This document shows positions 16,282-25,539 of a stretch of 64,000 bases of DNA, one piece after another. Origin of the DNA: Tessaracoccus sp. OS52 (GTDB taxonomy: Bacteria; Actinomycetota; Actinomycetes; Propionibacteriales; Propionibacteriaceae); the NCBI RefSeq assembly GCF_020687685.1, contig NZ_JAJEWM010000003.1, positions 248,001 to 312,000 on the forward strand. Reading direction: 5' to 3'. Made by a program: the position numbers and the translations under genes. A model generated the notes under the pieces. The model worked only from the letters and a program-made list of their open reading frames with translations. It was not told the origin of the DNA and did no database searches. Position 1 is the first letter of the stretch. Every line of letters starts with the position of its first letter.

Positions 16282-17289
16282 ATGACCAAGAAGATCTTCG
16301 TTTCCGACGTCACCCTGCGTGACGGCAGCCACGCCGTCGGGCACCAGTACACCGTCGAGCAGGTGAAGCAGGTCGTCTCCGCGCTCGACGCCGCCGGTGT
16401 CGACAGCATCGAGGTGGCCCACGGCGACGGCCTCAGCGGCTCCACCGTCACCTACGGCTTCGCCAAGCACTCCGACCTCGAACTCATCGAGGCCGCGGTC
16501 AGCGTCGCGAAGAACGCGGCCATCGCCACCCTGCTGCTTCCCGGCGTCGGCACCGTCCGTGAGTTGAAGGACGCGGCGGCGGCGGGCGTCTCGTACGTGC
16601 GCATCGCCACCCACTGCACCGAGGCCGACGTCTCCGCCCAGCACATCGCCACGGCGCGGGAGATCGGGCTCAACACCACTGGCTTCCTGATGATGAGCGC
16701 CCTCGCGTCCCCCGCCAAGCTCGCCGAGCAGGCCAAGCTGATGGAGAGCTACGGCGCCCAGTGCGTCTACGTCACCGACTCCTCGGGCGGACTCACCACG
16801 CGCGACTACGCCGAACGCATCCGCGCCGTCCGTGACGCGCTCAAGCCCGAGACCGAGATCGGCGTGCACGCCCACGAGAACCTGTCCCTCAGCGTCGCCA
16901 ACTCCGTGGCCGCCGTCGAGGAGGGCGCGTACCGCGTCGACGCCAGCCTCGCGGGCATGGGCGCCGGGGCCGGCAACACGCCGATCGAGGCGTTCGTCGC
17001 CGTGGCCAACCGCCTCGGCTGGGAGCACGGCGCGGACTTGCGCAAGCTGCTCGACGCCGCCGACGACATCATCCGACCGCTGCAGGTCCGTCCCGTCCGG
17101 GTGGACCGCGAGACGCTGGCCCTCGGCTACGCGAACGTCTACTCCAGCTTCCTCCTCCACGCCGAACGTGCGTCCCAGCGCTACGGGGTTCCCACCTTCG
17201 ACATCCTCACCGAACTCGGTAACCGCAAGATGATCGGCGGTCAGGAAGACCTGATCGTCGACGTCGCCCTGGATCTCGCTCGTCGCTGA
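16282..17289 (+). CDS. mhpE: 4-hydroxy-2-oxovalerate aldolase
   Basis: 335 residues. The metal and substrate site [12 protein letters not shown] is near the N-terminus; DmpG-type enzymes usually read TLRDG-x-HA-x-RHQ, so the Arg before HQ is a Gly here. The metal-binding HAHEN motif ([11 protein letters not shown]) and the C-terminal communication domain ([20 protein letters not shown]) are present. It cleaves 4-hydroxy-2-oxo acids to pyruvate and an aldehyde passed to the MhpF partner. No 2-hydroxypentadienoate hydratase is encoded nearby, so the origin of its substrate is open. Confidence 0.9.
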   Translation: MTKKIFVSDVTLRDGSHAVGHQYTVEQVKQVVSALDAAGVDSIEVAHGDGLSGSTVTYGFAKHSDLELIEAAVSVAKNAAIATLLLPGVGTVRELKDAAAAGVSYVRIATHCTEADVSAQHIATAREIGLNTTGFLMMSALASPAKLAEQAKLMESYGAQCVYVTDSSGGLTTRDYAERIRAVRDALKPETEIGVHAHENLSLSVANSVAAVEEGAYRVDASLAGMGAGAGNTPIEAFVAVANRLGWEHGADLRKLLDAADDIIRPLQVRPVRVDRETLALGYANVYSSFLLHAERASQRYGVPTFDILTELGNRKMIGGQEDLIVDVALDLARR

Positions 17290-17337
17290 CCTGATCCACT
17301 CGCCTAAACTGACCCAACCCCAGAAAGAAGCAAGCCC

Positions 17338-18660
17338 ATGAGCTCCACCAAAGTCGCTGAGCCACCGGTCGACAAGTCCGCGCTGATCCCGAAGTCCGAG
17401 CGTTACCGCGCCCTGGCCGGCAGCGCCGTCGGCGGCATCGTCGAATGGTATGACTACTTCCTCTACGGGACGATGTCGGCCATCGTGTTCGGCCCGCTGT
17501 TCTTCCCGTCGGACAACCCGGTCGTCGAGCAGCTGCTGGCCCTCACGTCCTTCGCGCTGGCGTTCGCGATCCGCCCCATCGGCGGCGTCCTGTTCTCCCA
17601 CATGGGTGACCGGATCGGGCGCAAGAAGACCCTCGTCGTCACCCTCACCCTGATGGGTGCCACGACGGTGGGCATCGGCCTGGTGCCGACCTTCGCCACG
17701 ATCGGCGTCGCGGCCCCCATCATCCTGACCTTCCTGCGGTTGCTCCAGGGCCTCGCCCTGGGCGGCGAATGGGGCGGTGGCCTCCTGATGGCCGTCGAGT
17801 ACTCCCCCAGCAAGAAGCGCGGCTTCTACGGGGCCATCCCCCAGACCGGCGCCCTCATCGGCCTCGCGCTGGGCAACCTGGCCGTCACCGGCAGCCTGTC
17901 GATCTTCTCCGAGGAGGACTTCCTCTCCTACGGCTGGCGCATCCCGTTCCTGATCTCCATCGTCCTGGTCCTCCTGGGCCTGTGGATTCGCAAGGCCGTC
18001 GGCGAGACGCCGTCGTTCAAGCGTGTCACCGCGGAGCGCAAGACCGAGAAGCTGCCCATCGCCGCCATCTTCAAGAAGAACTCCCGCGAGGTGTTCATCG
18101 TCGTCGGGGCCAAGGCCATCGAGACCGGCACGTTCTTCCTGTTCGCCACCTACACGATCTCCCACATGCTGGGGCTCGGGTACGAACGGGTCGAGGCCCT
18201 CAACGCGGTGCTGATCGCGGCCCTGATCGCCGTCCCGCTGATGCTGTTGGCTGGTTCGCTCTCGGACCGCATCGGCCGCAAGAAGGTCTACGGCATCGGC
18301 ACCGTCCTGGCCATGGCCTACGTGATCCCCTACTTCTGGCTTCTTGAGCAGGGTTCTTGGTGGACCGCGCTGGTGGCCATCATCATCGGCTTCAGCTGCA
18401 TCTGGTCGCTCTACGGCGCGACGCTGGGCTCCTACTTCGCCGAGAGCTTCCCGCCTGCCGTCCGCTACACGGGCGTCTCCCTCGGCTACCAGGTGGGCGC
18501 TGCCCTGTTCGGTGGCCCGCTGCCCCTGATCGCCACCGCCCTGCTGGCGACCTACTCCAGCTACCTCCCGATCGGCGCCGTCATCATCGCCTTCGGCACC
18601 ATCTCGCTGATCGCGCTGGCCTTCACCAAGGACCGCACAGGTCAGCCGCTCGACGACTGA
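17338..18660 (+). CDS. MHS-family (metabolite:H+ symporter) MFS transporter
   Basis: 440 residues, 12 predicted helices. The start of helix 1, GGIVEWYDYFLYGTMSAIVF, is diagnostic of the MHS group (ShiA, KgtP, ProP-like). The loop 2-3 motif GDRIGRKKTL and its repeat SDRIGRKKVYG are intact. Others in the group carry organic acids with protons. Its place at the end of the dehydrogenase-aldolase operon suggests it imports the acid degraded here. It is followed by a strong terminator. Confidence 0.9.
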   Translation: MSSTKVAEPPVDKSALIPKSERYRALAGSAVGGIVEWYDYFLYGTMSAIVFGPLFFPSDNPVVEQLLALTSFALAFAIRPIGGVLFSHMGDRIGRKKTLVVTLTLMGATTVGIGLVPTFATIGVAAPIILTFLRLLQGLALGGEWGGGLLMAVEYSPSKKRGFYGAIPQTGALIGLALGNLAVTGSLSIFSEEDFLSYGWRIPFLISIVLVLLGLWIRKAVGETPSFKRVTAERKTEKLPIAAIFKKNSREVFIVVGAKAIETGTFFLFATYTISHMLGLGYERVEALNAVLIAALIAVPLMLLAGSLSDRIGRKKVYGIGTVLAMAYVIPYFWLLEQGSWWTALVAIIIGFSCIWSLYGATLGSYFAESFPPAVRYTGVSLGYQVGAALFGGPLPLIATALLATYSSYLPIGAVIIAFGTISLIALAFTKDRTGQPLDD

Positions 18661-18672
18661 CCTTCGACACCC

Positions 18673-18715
18673 CGACGATCCCCGGCCCGCGCCCATGCGG
18701 TGCCGGGGATCGTCG
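18673..18715 (+). terminator. Terminator after MHS transporter
   Basis: A perfect 14-base stem (18673-18686 with 18702-18715) with a 15-base loop begins 13 bases after the stop codon. There is no T-run, as usual at this GC content. Confidence 0.75.
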
Positions 18716-19077
18716 CATTCCGGGCCGACCTCGCGGGCTGCCGCGGCGCGGTCAAGGGCTCCGGAGCGCGGGGCCGCCGCGGCCCCGTCGAGGCTAGGTG
18801 GTCGTTCGCTGCTCCGTCGCGGAGCACACGATGCACACCTAGTTGGGCGACTCGCCACCGACCTCAGGCGCCCTCTGGCTCGAACAATCGCAGACGGAAT
18901 CGCTTGTAAACGGCCCTCATTCGGTGGTATTGCCGCAAGGGCAACTTAGTGCAACTGCTGGAGTGGCCCGTAGGCCCTAGCAAGAATGACGGCATCCGTG
19001 AGGCGGGCCGGGAGGCCCCGACGCGGACGGTCCGGCAGAGCTGCCTGATCCACCCGAAGGAAGGACAGACCGAATCC
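18716..19077 (+). other. Long gene-free leader before beta-helix protein
   Basis: About 360 bases without a credible gene. It is less GC-rich around 18880-18950. A possible promoter, TTGTAA (18904) and TATTGC 18 bases further on, would give a leader of over 100 bases with several short GC-rich stems (for example GGCCC/GGGCC pairs near 18965-18990 and 19003-19018). I do not recognise a known riboswitch. Confidence 0.35.
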
Positions 19078-21054
19078 ATGTCTAGTCAGACACGCACCCG
19101 GCGCCTACCCGTCGCCGGTCTGGCCCTGGCCACGCTGGCCGCGGGCTTCTACCCCCTACTGCCTGTGGCAAGCCACGCCGCAGAGCCCAGGGCGTTCTAC
19201 GTCGACGCCGACGGCGGCTCCGACTCGAACTCCGGCCTGTCCCCCGACAGCGCCTGGGCCACCGTCGAGAAGGTCAACGCGACCGACTTCGAGCCCGGTG
19301 ACCAGATCCTGTTCCAGGCCGGCGACACCTGGACCACCGAGGGGCTCGTCATCGACGACTCCGGCCAGCCCGGCGCACCCATCGTCGTCGGCTCCTATGA
19401 CGACGGCACCCGGCCGCGCCTCGACGCCGTGCAGGACGGCGTCGGGATCACCGACGCCACGGTCCTCGTGCACAACGCCGAGTACGTCGAGGTCCGCAAC
19501 CTGGAACTCACCAACGACGCCGAGACCGGCGGTCAGCGCAACGGGCTGCTCGTCCTCGTCGACCAGGCCACCCAGGACGTGTACTCCAACTACGTGGTGG
19601 ACAACGTCTACATCCACGACGTCAAGGGCCTGACGGACACCGCCGGCGACGGCAACGACGGCAAGAAGTCCGGCGGCATCGGCTTCTACATCGGCACCGG
19701 ATTCAAGGAGAAGACCCCCGACCCCTCGAAGGTAACCCGATTCGACTCCATCACGCTCACCGACAACGTCGTGCGCAAGGTGGACCAGACGGGCCTGTGG
19801 CTGGAGAGCGACCTGCGCAACGGGACCAAGGTCGTTCCCGGCTCCGACACCGTCTACAAGGGATACAGCTGGGCGGACTCCTCCTTCACGAACGTGGACG
19901 TCGGCTACAACGAGATCTCCGACACCGGCAAGAACGCCGTCATCATGCGGATGATGCACTACGGCCGCTTCCACCACAACGAGGTCTTCAACACGACAGA
20001 CCGGGTACCGGTGGGCAACTCCGTGTTCACCTCCTCGGTCTACGGCACCGTCATCGAGTGGAACGAGGTGCACCACAACCTCGGCCACGGGCACGCCGAT
20101 GGCGCAGCGCTCGACGCCGACATCGACTCGCCGGAGACCCAGTGGCGCTACAACTACACCCATGACAACAACTACGGCCTGATCACCATCTGCACCCGCA
20201 AGACCGACGCCGGCGTCGACGTGTACCAGAACATCGACATCGCAGCCAAGGGCCGCCTCATCAACGTCAACTTCTCGCACACGGAGGTGAACTTCTTCAA
20301 CAACGCGTTCTGGGTGAAGCCGGTCCCCGAGGTCGAGTACCCCGAGACCCACCCCGAGTACGTGAACCCGGACCGCGCCCAGACGGGCGGCTACCCGCAG
20401 CTGGTGTGGGAGACCTACCTCCGCGACGAGTGGTGGGGTCGTGACGGTCACAACTACACCTACAAGAACAACACCATCTACAACGAGGCCGACACCGCCA
20501 CGTTCTACCTGAACCCCAACGACGAGACCTCGGTGCAGATCAGCAACCGCGACTACGCCGACAACACCTTCTACGGCCTGTGGCCTGACGACGGTACCGG
20601 CGAGCAGATCCGCGACTCCTTCACCATGGGCGGCCAGACGCCTCCCGAGGGCTGGATCGCCGACACCGTCGGCTCCGAGGTCGCCGACTTCTGGGCCCCG
20701 TCGATCGCCGGTGAGGACAACCCGTTCGTCGGCCCCCGCAGCGATGAGGGTTCCGAGTTCGTCAACCTCAAGGGCAATGACCGGTTCTTCGTCTACGACG
20801 ACGGCGCACGCGTCGACCGGGTCAAGGCCAGCTACACCGACGCCGTGACCGGCGAGGTGGAGTTCTACCAGGTCGGCGACCACCTGGTGCCCGCACGCCT
20901 CGTGACCATCGAGGGCGGCGTCGGCCACCTGGCCGTCTCGCTCGCCGAGATCGAGGCCTCCCCCGTCGTCGGCTGGAAGGCCGCCGTCGGAACGGACCTC
21001 GAGTCCGAGATCCGCTACCACTACGAGGACCTGCTGGCTGACCTGCAGCGCTAG
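19078..21054 (+). CDS. Secreted right-handed beta-helix protein
   Basis: 658 residues. The signal peptide ends near SHAAEP. The mature start, RAFYVDADGGSDSNSGLSPD, followed by SAWATVEKVNATDFEPGDQI, is the standard opening of secreted parallel beta-helix proteins (polysaccharide lyase or hydrolase-like). Repeated beta-strand turns follow (YVEVRNLELTNDAE, SITLTDNVVRKVDQTGLW, FHHNEVFNTTDR). The C-terminal ~70 residues form a separate domain. GAAGGAAGG lies about 13 bases before ATG 19078. No anchor is visible, so it is probably released. It may act on a plant or algal polysaccharide, but no catalytic residues can be assigned. Confidence 0.78.
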   Translation: MSSQTRTRRLPVAGLALATLAAGFYPLLPVASHAAEPRAFYVDADGGSDSNSGLSPDSAWATVEKVNATDFEPGDQILFQAGDTWTTEGLVIDDSGQPGAPIVVGSYDDGTRPRLDAVQDGVGITDATVLVHNAEYVEVRNLELTNDAETGGQRNGLLVLVDQATQDVYSNYVVDNVYIHDVKGLTDTAGDGNDGKKSGGIGFYIGTGFKEKTPDPSKVTRFDSITLTDNVVRKVDQTGLWLESDLRNGTKVVPGSDTVYKGYSWADSSFTNVDVGYNEISDTGKNAVIMRMMHYGRFHHNEVFNTTDRVPVGNSVFTSSVYGTVIEWNEVHHNLGHGHADGAALDADIDSPETQWRYNYTHDNNYGLITICTRKTDAGVDVYQNIDIAAKGRLINVNFSHTEVNFFNNAFWVKPVPEVEYPETHPEYVNPDRAQTGGYPQLVWETYLRDEWWGRDGHNYTYKNNTIYNEADTATFYLNPNDETSVQISNRDYADNTFYGLWPDDGTGEQIRDSFTMGGQTPPEGWIADTVGSEVADFWAPSIAGEDNPFVGPRSDEGSEFVNLKGNDRFFVYDDGARVDRVKASYTDAVTGEVEFYQVGDHLVPARLVTIEGGVGHLAVSLAEIEASPVVGWKAAVGTDLESEIRYHYEDLLADLQR

Positions 21055-21073
21055 TCCTCTTCGCCCCCCGACT

Positions 21074-21109
21074 GATCGGCCGGACCCGCCCCCGAGGGTC
21101 CGGCCGATC
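21074..21109 (+). terminator. Terminator after beta-helix gene
   Basis: A perfect 14-base stem (21074-21087 with 21096-21109), loop of 8, starts 19 bases after the stop. Confidence 0.75.
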
Positions 21110-21181
21110 GGTGGTTTCCCGGGCTCGCAGTTGGGCCGGTCCCAGCTCGCGGGCCCGTCGGGCTTTCCGTATCATCGGGGG

Positions 21182-21952
21182 ATGTTGATCCTCCTTTCGC
21201 CCGCCAAGTCGCTGGACTTCGAGACCAAGCTCGCCACCCGCAAGCACTCGGAGCCGCGCCTGGTGAACGAGTCGGAGAAGCTGATCTCCGTGATGCGGGA
21301 GAAGTCACCGGACGAGATCTCGAAACTGATGGACATCTCCGAGGACCTGGCCACGCTCAACGCGGAGCGGTACGCGCGGTTCGACGTCGAACACACCCCA
21401 GGGAACTCCCGGCCCGCTGCGCTGGCCTTCAACGGCGACGTCTACCAAGGTCTCGCGGCGCCCACGTTCGACGCCCGGGACCTCACGGAGGCGCAGAAGG
21501 TCATCCGCATCCTGTCCGGCCTGTACGGCGTGCTGAGGCCACTGGACCTCATCCAGCCCCACCGCTTGGAGATGGGCACCAGGTTGCGCACGTCGCGTGG
21601 CCGCAACCTCTACGAGTGGTGGGGCGACAAGGTGACCGACCAACTCAAGCGGGACCTGGACTGCTCCCCGGGCGCCGACGTCGTGGTGAACCTGGCCTCG
21701 AATGAGTACTTCGGCGTGGTGCGGCCCGAGCGGCTCGGGGTGAGGATCATCAGCCCTCGGTTCGAGGACTTCGGACCCGACGGCGCACCTCGCGTCGTCT
21801 CCTTCTACGCCAAGCGAGCCCGCGGGTTGATGGCCCGCTGGCTCGTGCAGGAACGTGCACGGACGGCGTCGCGCCTGCTGGAGTTCACCGCCGAGGGCTA
21901 TGAACTCGACGAGAAGCGTTCAACCAAGGACCAGCCCGTCTTCGTCCGCTGA
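21182..21952 (+). CDS. yaaA: Peroxide stress protein YaaA
   Basis: 256 residues. Family motifs are all present: MLILLSPAKSLDF at the start, FNGDVYQGL, SGLYGVLRPLDLIQPHRLEM, YEWWGDKV, VVNLASNEYF and FYAKRARGLMARW. In E. coli YaaA limits free iron and DNA damage during peroxide stress. The start at ATG 21182 matches the conserved N-terminus; the longer in-frame start at 21131 does not. It stands alone between a terminator and a DUF1772 gene. Confidence 0.93.
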   Translation: MLILLSPAKSLDFETKLATRKHSEPRLVNESEKLISVMREKSPDEISKLMDISEDLATLNAERYARFDVEHTPGNSRPAALAFNGDVYQGLAAPTFDARDLTEAQKVIRILSGLYGVLRPLDLIQPHRLEMGTRLRTSRGRNLYEWWGDKVTDQLKRDLDCSPGADVVVNLASNEYFGVVRPERLGVRIISPRFEDFGPDGAPRVVSFYAKRARGLMARWLVQERARTASRLLEFTAEGYELDEKRSTKDQPVFVR

Positions 21953-21999
21953 CGGCGGCTCGTTCTGCCGCAACCCCAGTCTGCGGTTGTATTGGAGCC

Positions 22000-22494
22000 A
22001 TGACCTACCTCTGGGAGTCGGCCATCCTCATCGGCGCGACAGTGACCACCGGCCTGAACGCCGGCCTCTTCCACGTCTTCGCGCACTCAGTCATGCCCGG
22101 TCTGGGATCTCTGGACGACCGCGACTACCTGGCAGCTTTCGGGGCCGTCGACAGGGCAATCCCCAACCCGTGGATGGGACTCGCGTTCATCGGGAGCCCC
22201 GCGCTCACGGCCGTTGCCCTGATCCTCCACCTGAGCGACGGCGCCACGGCGCTCTGGCTGGCTGCGGCCCTCGTCGGGATCATCGCGGCTACCGCAATCA
22301 CAGTCGCGGTCAACCTGCCGCTGAACCGGGAACTGCAGAGGGCCGCGCCCGGCTTCCAGGAGGCCGGGGATTTGAGACGACGATTCGAGTCCCGGTGGCG
22401 CCGGTGGAACGTCGTCCGCACCGTGGCAGCGGTGGGCGCGCTGGTCGCGCTGGGCATCGCGCTGCTCGACGCCGGGCACCAGTTCGCTGCCTAG
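22000..22494 (+). CDS. DUF1772 (anthrone oxygenase-like) membrane protein
   Basis: 164 residues with four predicted helices. SAILIGATVTTGLNAGLFHV, AHSVMPGLGSLDDRDYLAAF and NLPLNRELQ match the DUF1772 family, whose bacterial members have no established function. GGAG lies five bases ahead of the ATG at 22000. It is followed by a DinB-like gene in the same direction after 65 bases. Confidence 0.8.
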   Translation: MTYLWESAILIGATVTTGLNAGLFHVFAHSVMPGLGSLDDRDYLAAFGAVDRAIPNPWMGLAFIGSPALTAVALILHLSDGATALWLAAALVGIIAATAITVAVNLPLNRELQRAAPGFQEAGDLRRRFESRWRRWNVVRTVAAVGALVALGIALLDAGHQFAA

Positions 22495-22559
22495 GAGGAG
22501 TCGGGCGCACCCTCCGCGGGGCTAGGCTGGCATGGCGACGGTGCGAGCTGGGAGGGACC

Positions 22560-23129
22560 ATGGACTGGGGTGGCCAACTACTGACACAACTGGAGTGGCA
22601 CTGGGACAACCAGTTGCGGGCCCGCCTGGAGGGCATCACCGACGACGAGTACTTCTGGGAACCCGTCCCGGGTTGGAACGTTCGCCGGCGGGGCAGTTCC
22701 TCGGCGCGGCGGGACGAGGGGTACGTGCAGGTGGGCAGTGGCGATTTCGTGATCGATTTCGCGTTTCCCGAGCCACGCCCGGCGCCCATTACGACAATTG
22801 CCTGGCGGTTGAACCACATCCTCGTCGGGGTGCTGGGCGCCAGGATCGCCGGGCATTTCGGAGGTCAGCCGCACGACTACTTCACCTATGACTATCCCGG
22901 CACGGCCAGCGAAGCGCTCCGCCGGCTCGACGACCTGCATGACCAGTGGGTAGCGGGGGTGCGGTCCTGGTCCGACGAGGACCTTGAAGTGCCAGTGGGT
23001 GAGCTGGAGGAGGACTTCGAGAGCTCACCCAGGGCGGAGCTGGTGCTGCACATCCACCGCGAACTGATCCACCACGGCGCGGAGATCGCGCTGTTGCGGG
23101 ACCTCTACGGGCAACGCGCCGACGCCTGA
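22560..23129 (+). CDS. DinB-like four-helix protein
   Basis: 189 residues. QLLTQLEWHWDNQLRARLEG, DDEYFWEPVPGWNVR, TIAWRLNHILVGVLGARIAG and VLHIHRELIHHGAEIALLRD follow the DinB/DfsB layout. Three His in the helices (His of RLNHI, then HIHRELIHHG) could bind a metal. Related actinobacterial proteins include mycothiol-dependent enzymes, but no specific reaction can be assigned. GGGAGGGACC just ahead of ATG 22560 supplies the ribosome site. Confidence 0.8.
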   Translation: MDWGGQLLTQLEWHWDNQLRARLEGITDDEYFWEPVPGWNVRRRGSSSARRDEGYVQVGSGDFVIDFAFPEPRPAPITTIAWRLNHILVGVLGARIAGHFGGQPHDYFTYDYPGTASEALRRLDDLHDQWVAGVRSWSDEDLEVPVGELEEDFESSPRAELVLHIHRELIHHGAEIALLRDLYGQRADA

Positions 23130-23154
23130 GCCCGGGGTGCGGCAGAGTGGTCGC

Positions 23155-24567
23155 ATGACCACGCCAGTGACATTGCAGTTCCTCGGGGCCTCGGGCACCG
23201 TGACCGGATCCAAGTACCTCGTCGAGTTCGGGGAGCGACGGCTCGTCGTCGACGCCGGCATGTATCAGGGCAGCAAGGAGTTGCGGCTGCGGAACCGGGA
23301 GCCGTTCGCCGTCGACGCCAGCACGGTCGACTTCATCGTGGTCACGCACGCCCACGCCGACCACACCAGCTACCTGCCTGCATTGGTGAACCAGGGGTTC
23401 GACCGGCCCATCTGGTGCACGGAGGGCACGGCGAGGCTTGCTGAGATCGTGCTGCGGGACTCCGCGCACCTGCAGGAACTGGAGACCGAGAACGCTCGCC
23501 AGGGCGGCTACTCCAAGCATCCCGATCCCGAACCGCTCTACACCAAGGCCGACGCTGAGCGCACGATAGAGATGTTCCGCACGGTCGAGTTCGACACCGA
23601 CGTCGACCTCGGTCACGGCGTCGTCGGGCGCTGGACCAGGGCGGGTCACATCCTCGCCTCCGCCTCGGTCAACCTGACAGTGGGGGGTGTCGACGTGCTG
23701 TTCTCCGGCGATCTGGGGCGCGACAGGCACCCTCTCATGAGGGCTCGCGACACCCCGCCGGGCGCGCAGTGGGTGCTGTGCGAGTCCACCTACGGAGATC
23801 GCGAACACGAGGAGCCAGCAGTCGCGCATGTGGCGATGGCCGAGGCCATAACCCGGACGGTGGAGCGCGGCGGTTCCGTCGTGATCCCGGCCTTCGCCAT
23901 CGACCGCACGCAGGCCGTGATGCACGCGGTTGTCCAACTACAGCGCGAGGGCCGGATCCCGGAGGTTCCGGTTCTGGTGGACGGCCCAATGAGCATGCGC
24001 GCCCTGGACGTGTACAGGGACATGCCCGAGGAACTGGCCGAGGGGCTCACCGTCGACGACTTCGTCGGTCTCAAGCGGCTGGAGGAGATCCGGACCAGCC
24101 GCCAGTCCAGGGAGGCTCGGAACGACGGTGGCTCCCGGATCATCATCTCGTCCTCCGGCATGCTGGAGGGTGGTCGGGTGCTGAGCTGGCTGCAGAAACT
24201 CCTGCCCGACCCGAAGAACTGCGTCATCCTTGCCGGCTACCAGGGCGAGGGCACGCGCGGCCGCGCGCTCATCGAAGGAGCACGGCACCTCAAGATCAAC
24301 GGCAGGCATGTTCCGGTGAAGGCTGAACTCGTCGACGACAGGGAGTTCTCCGCCCACGCAGGGGCCTCCGAACTGGTGGCTTGGGTGGCATCGCTGAACC
24401 CACGTCCCGAGACGGTGTTCCTGGTGCACGGGGAGCCGGGGCCCGCGGCTGCGCTTGAGCAACGGATCGAGGACGAGCTCGGAATCCCCACCGTCGTCGC
24501 GAGTCACGGCGAGAAGGTGCTCCTCAGCGAACCCATCGCCGCCGTGGAGGTCGACGACGAGGCCTGA
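23155..24567 (+). CDS. Metallo-beta-lactamase/beta-CASP RNA-processing nuclease
   Basis: 470 residues. The metallo-beta-lactamase motif HAHADH (VVTHAHADHTSYLPALV), the later His in GHILASASVNL and Asp in FSGDLGRD form the zinc site. The beta-CASP insert (VVIPAFAIDRTQAVMHAVV) and the C-terminal RMMBL segment (VKAELVDDREFSAHAGASEL) complete a CPSF/Ysh1-type exonuclease. Such proteins act on RNA in the cytoplasm. ATG 23155 gives the conserved start VTLQFLGASGTVTGSKYLVE. Confidence 0.9.
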   Translation: MTTPVTLQFLGASGTVTGSKYLVEFGERRLVVDAGMYQGSKELRLRNREPFAVDASTVDFIVVTHAHADHTSYLPALVNQGFDRPIWCTEGTARLAEIVLRDSAHLQELETENARQGGYSKHPDPEPLYTKADAERTIEMFRTVEFDTDVDLGHGVVGRWTRAGHILASASVNLTVGGVDVLFSGDLGRDRHPLMRARDTPPGAQWVLCESTYGDREHEEPAVAHVAMAEAITRTVERGGSVVIPAFAIDRTQAVMHAVVQLQREGRIPEVPVLVDGPMSMRALDVYRDMPEELAEGLTVDDFVGLKRLEEIRTSRQSREARNDGGSRIIISSSGMLEGGRVLSWLQKLLPDPKNCVILAGYQGEGTRGRALIEGARHLKINGRHVPVKAELVDDREFSAHAGASELVAWVASLNPRPETVFLVHGEPGPAAALEQRIEDELGIPTVVASHGEKVLLSEPIAAVEVDDEA

Positions 24568-24642
24568 CCTGGTCCGTGACGAGGCTCGACGTCGGGTTCG
24601 TCGGGCGCTCGGGTCGGGCGCCGGGTTCCGCGGGGACTGCGC

Positions 24643-25539
24643 TCAGTCGTCGATGGGGATGTTGACCACCTGGACCTCCGCGATCGACAACTGCTCCGAG
24701 AGGGAAGTGAGCTCCATCTCGATGGTGCCCGTCTGCCCGATCCCGGACCAGGTGATCTCCCAGTGGCTGGTGGCCGAGATCTCGTAGTACCCGTCCTTCT
24801 CGTACAGGTAGCCGCAGGTGGGCGAGGGGACGTTCTGCTTTCCCATGCCGGTGTATTGGGTGCCTTTGCCGCAGGAGACGGTGTCCCCGTTCCCCATGTC
24901 CCAGACCACCTCCGTCACCTGCGCCGTCGCGGTGACCGTGTACCCACCGGCTGAGGCCGACTTCGTGATCGGCCCGAACGTCGACGCCGACGCACCGGAC
25001 ACCCACAGCCACACATGCCACCCGACGACGCCCATGGATTCCGCCGACCGCTCATTGGTGTGCGGATACGACCCGATCGAGATCGCCCGGAGGTTCATCG
25101 TCTCAATCGCTGTCCGTGCTAGCACGGCGGGGTCCGGAGCCTCCTCCGGATCCGCTGAGGCAGCCCAGAACCAGATGTCCGGCGCCATGCGCCCCGGGTA
25201 GGTGCACTCCATGATGACGCCGTTGTTGCGTCCCCCAAACGGGTCAAGAACATACTCAGGGACCTCAAATGCCCGCCGGGCGTAGCAATTCTTTCCTCCG
25301 TACCACCACCCGAACTCGACATGGTGGCATGGAACCCCTGCGCCACGATTGCTACAAACGCGCGAGCCACGTCCTGCGGCTGGTTGACTGGACTCGTTTG
25401 ACCCCTCTTCACTCGCCCACAGAATGCAGATCCCGTCCGGCCCCTGCCGCGTACACACGGGAGATTCTGCGCTTGCCGCGAATACCGAGGCCGACCCCAC
25501 AAACAGCCCCAGGATTATGGGAACAACGATCCGGCTCAC
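24643..25539 (-). CDS. Secreted protein with PKD-like region
   Basis: About 298 residues. An N-terminal hydrophobic signal (IVVPIILGLFVGSASVFAA) is followed by a Cys-containing region and the phrase VVWDMGNGDTVSCGKG, which resembles a PKD fold strand. Six or more Cys suggest disulfides. I placed the start at GTG 25539, which overlaps the stop of the upstream lipoprotein gene in a GTGA; GTG 25551 is also possible. Similar pairs of a lipoprotein with such a protein are seen in actinobacteria, with no known role. Confidence 0.65.
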   Translation of the reverse strand: MSRIVVPIILGLFVGSASVFAASAESPVCTRQGPDGICILWASEEGSNESSQPAAGRGSRVCSNRGAGVPCHHVEFGWWYGGKNCYARRAFEVPEYVLDPFGGRNNGVIMECTYPGRMAPDIWFWAASADPEEAPDPAVLARTAIETMNLRAISIGSYPHTNERSAESMGVVGWHVWLWVSGASASTFGPITKSASAGGYTVTATAQVTEVVWDMGNGDTVSCGKGTQYTGMGKQNVPSPTCGYLYEKDGYYEISATSHWEITWSGIGQTGTIEMELTSLSEQLSIAEVQVVNIPIDD

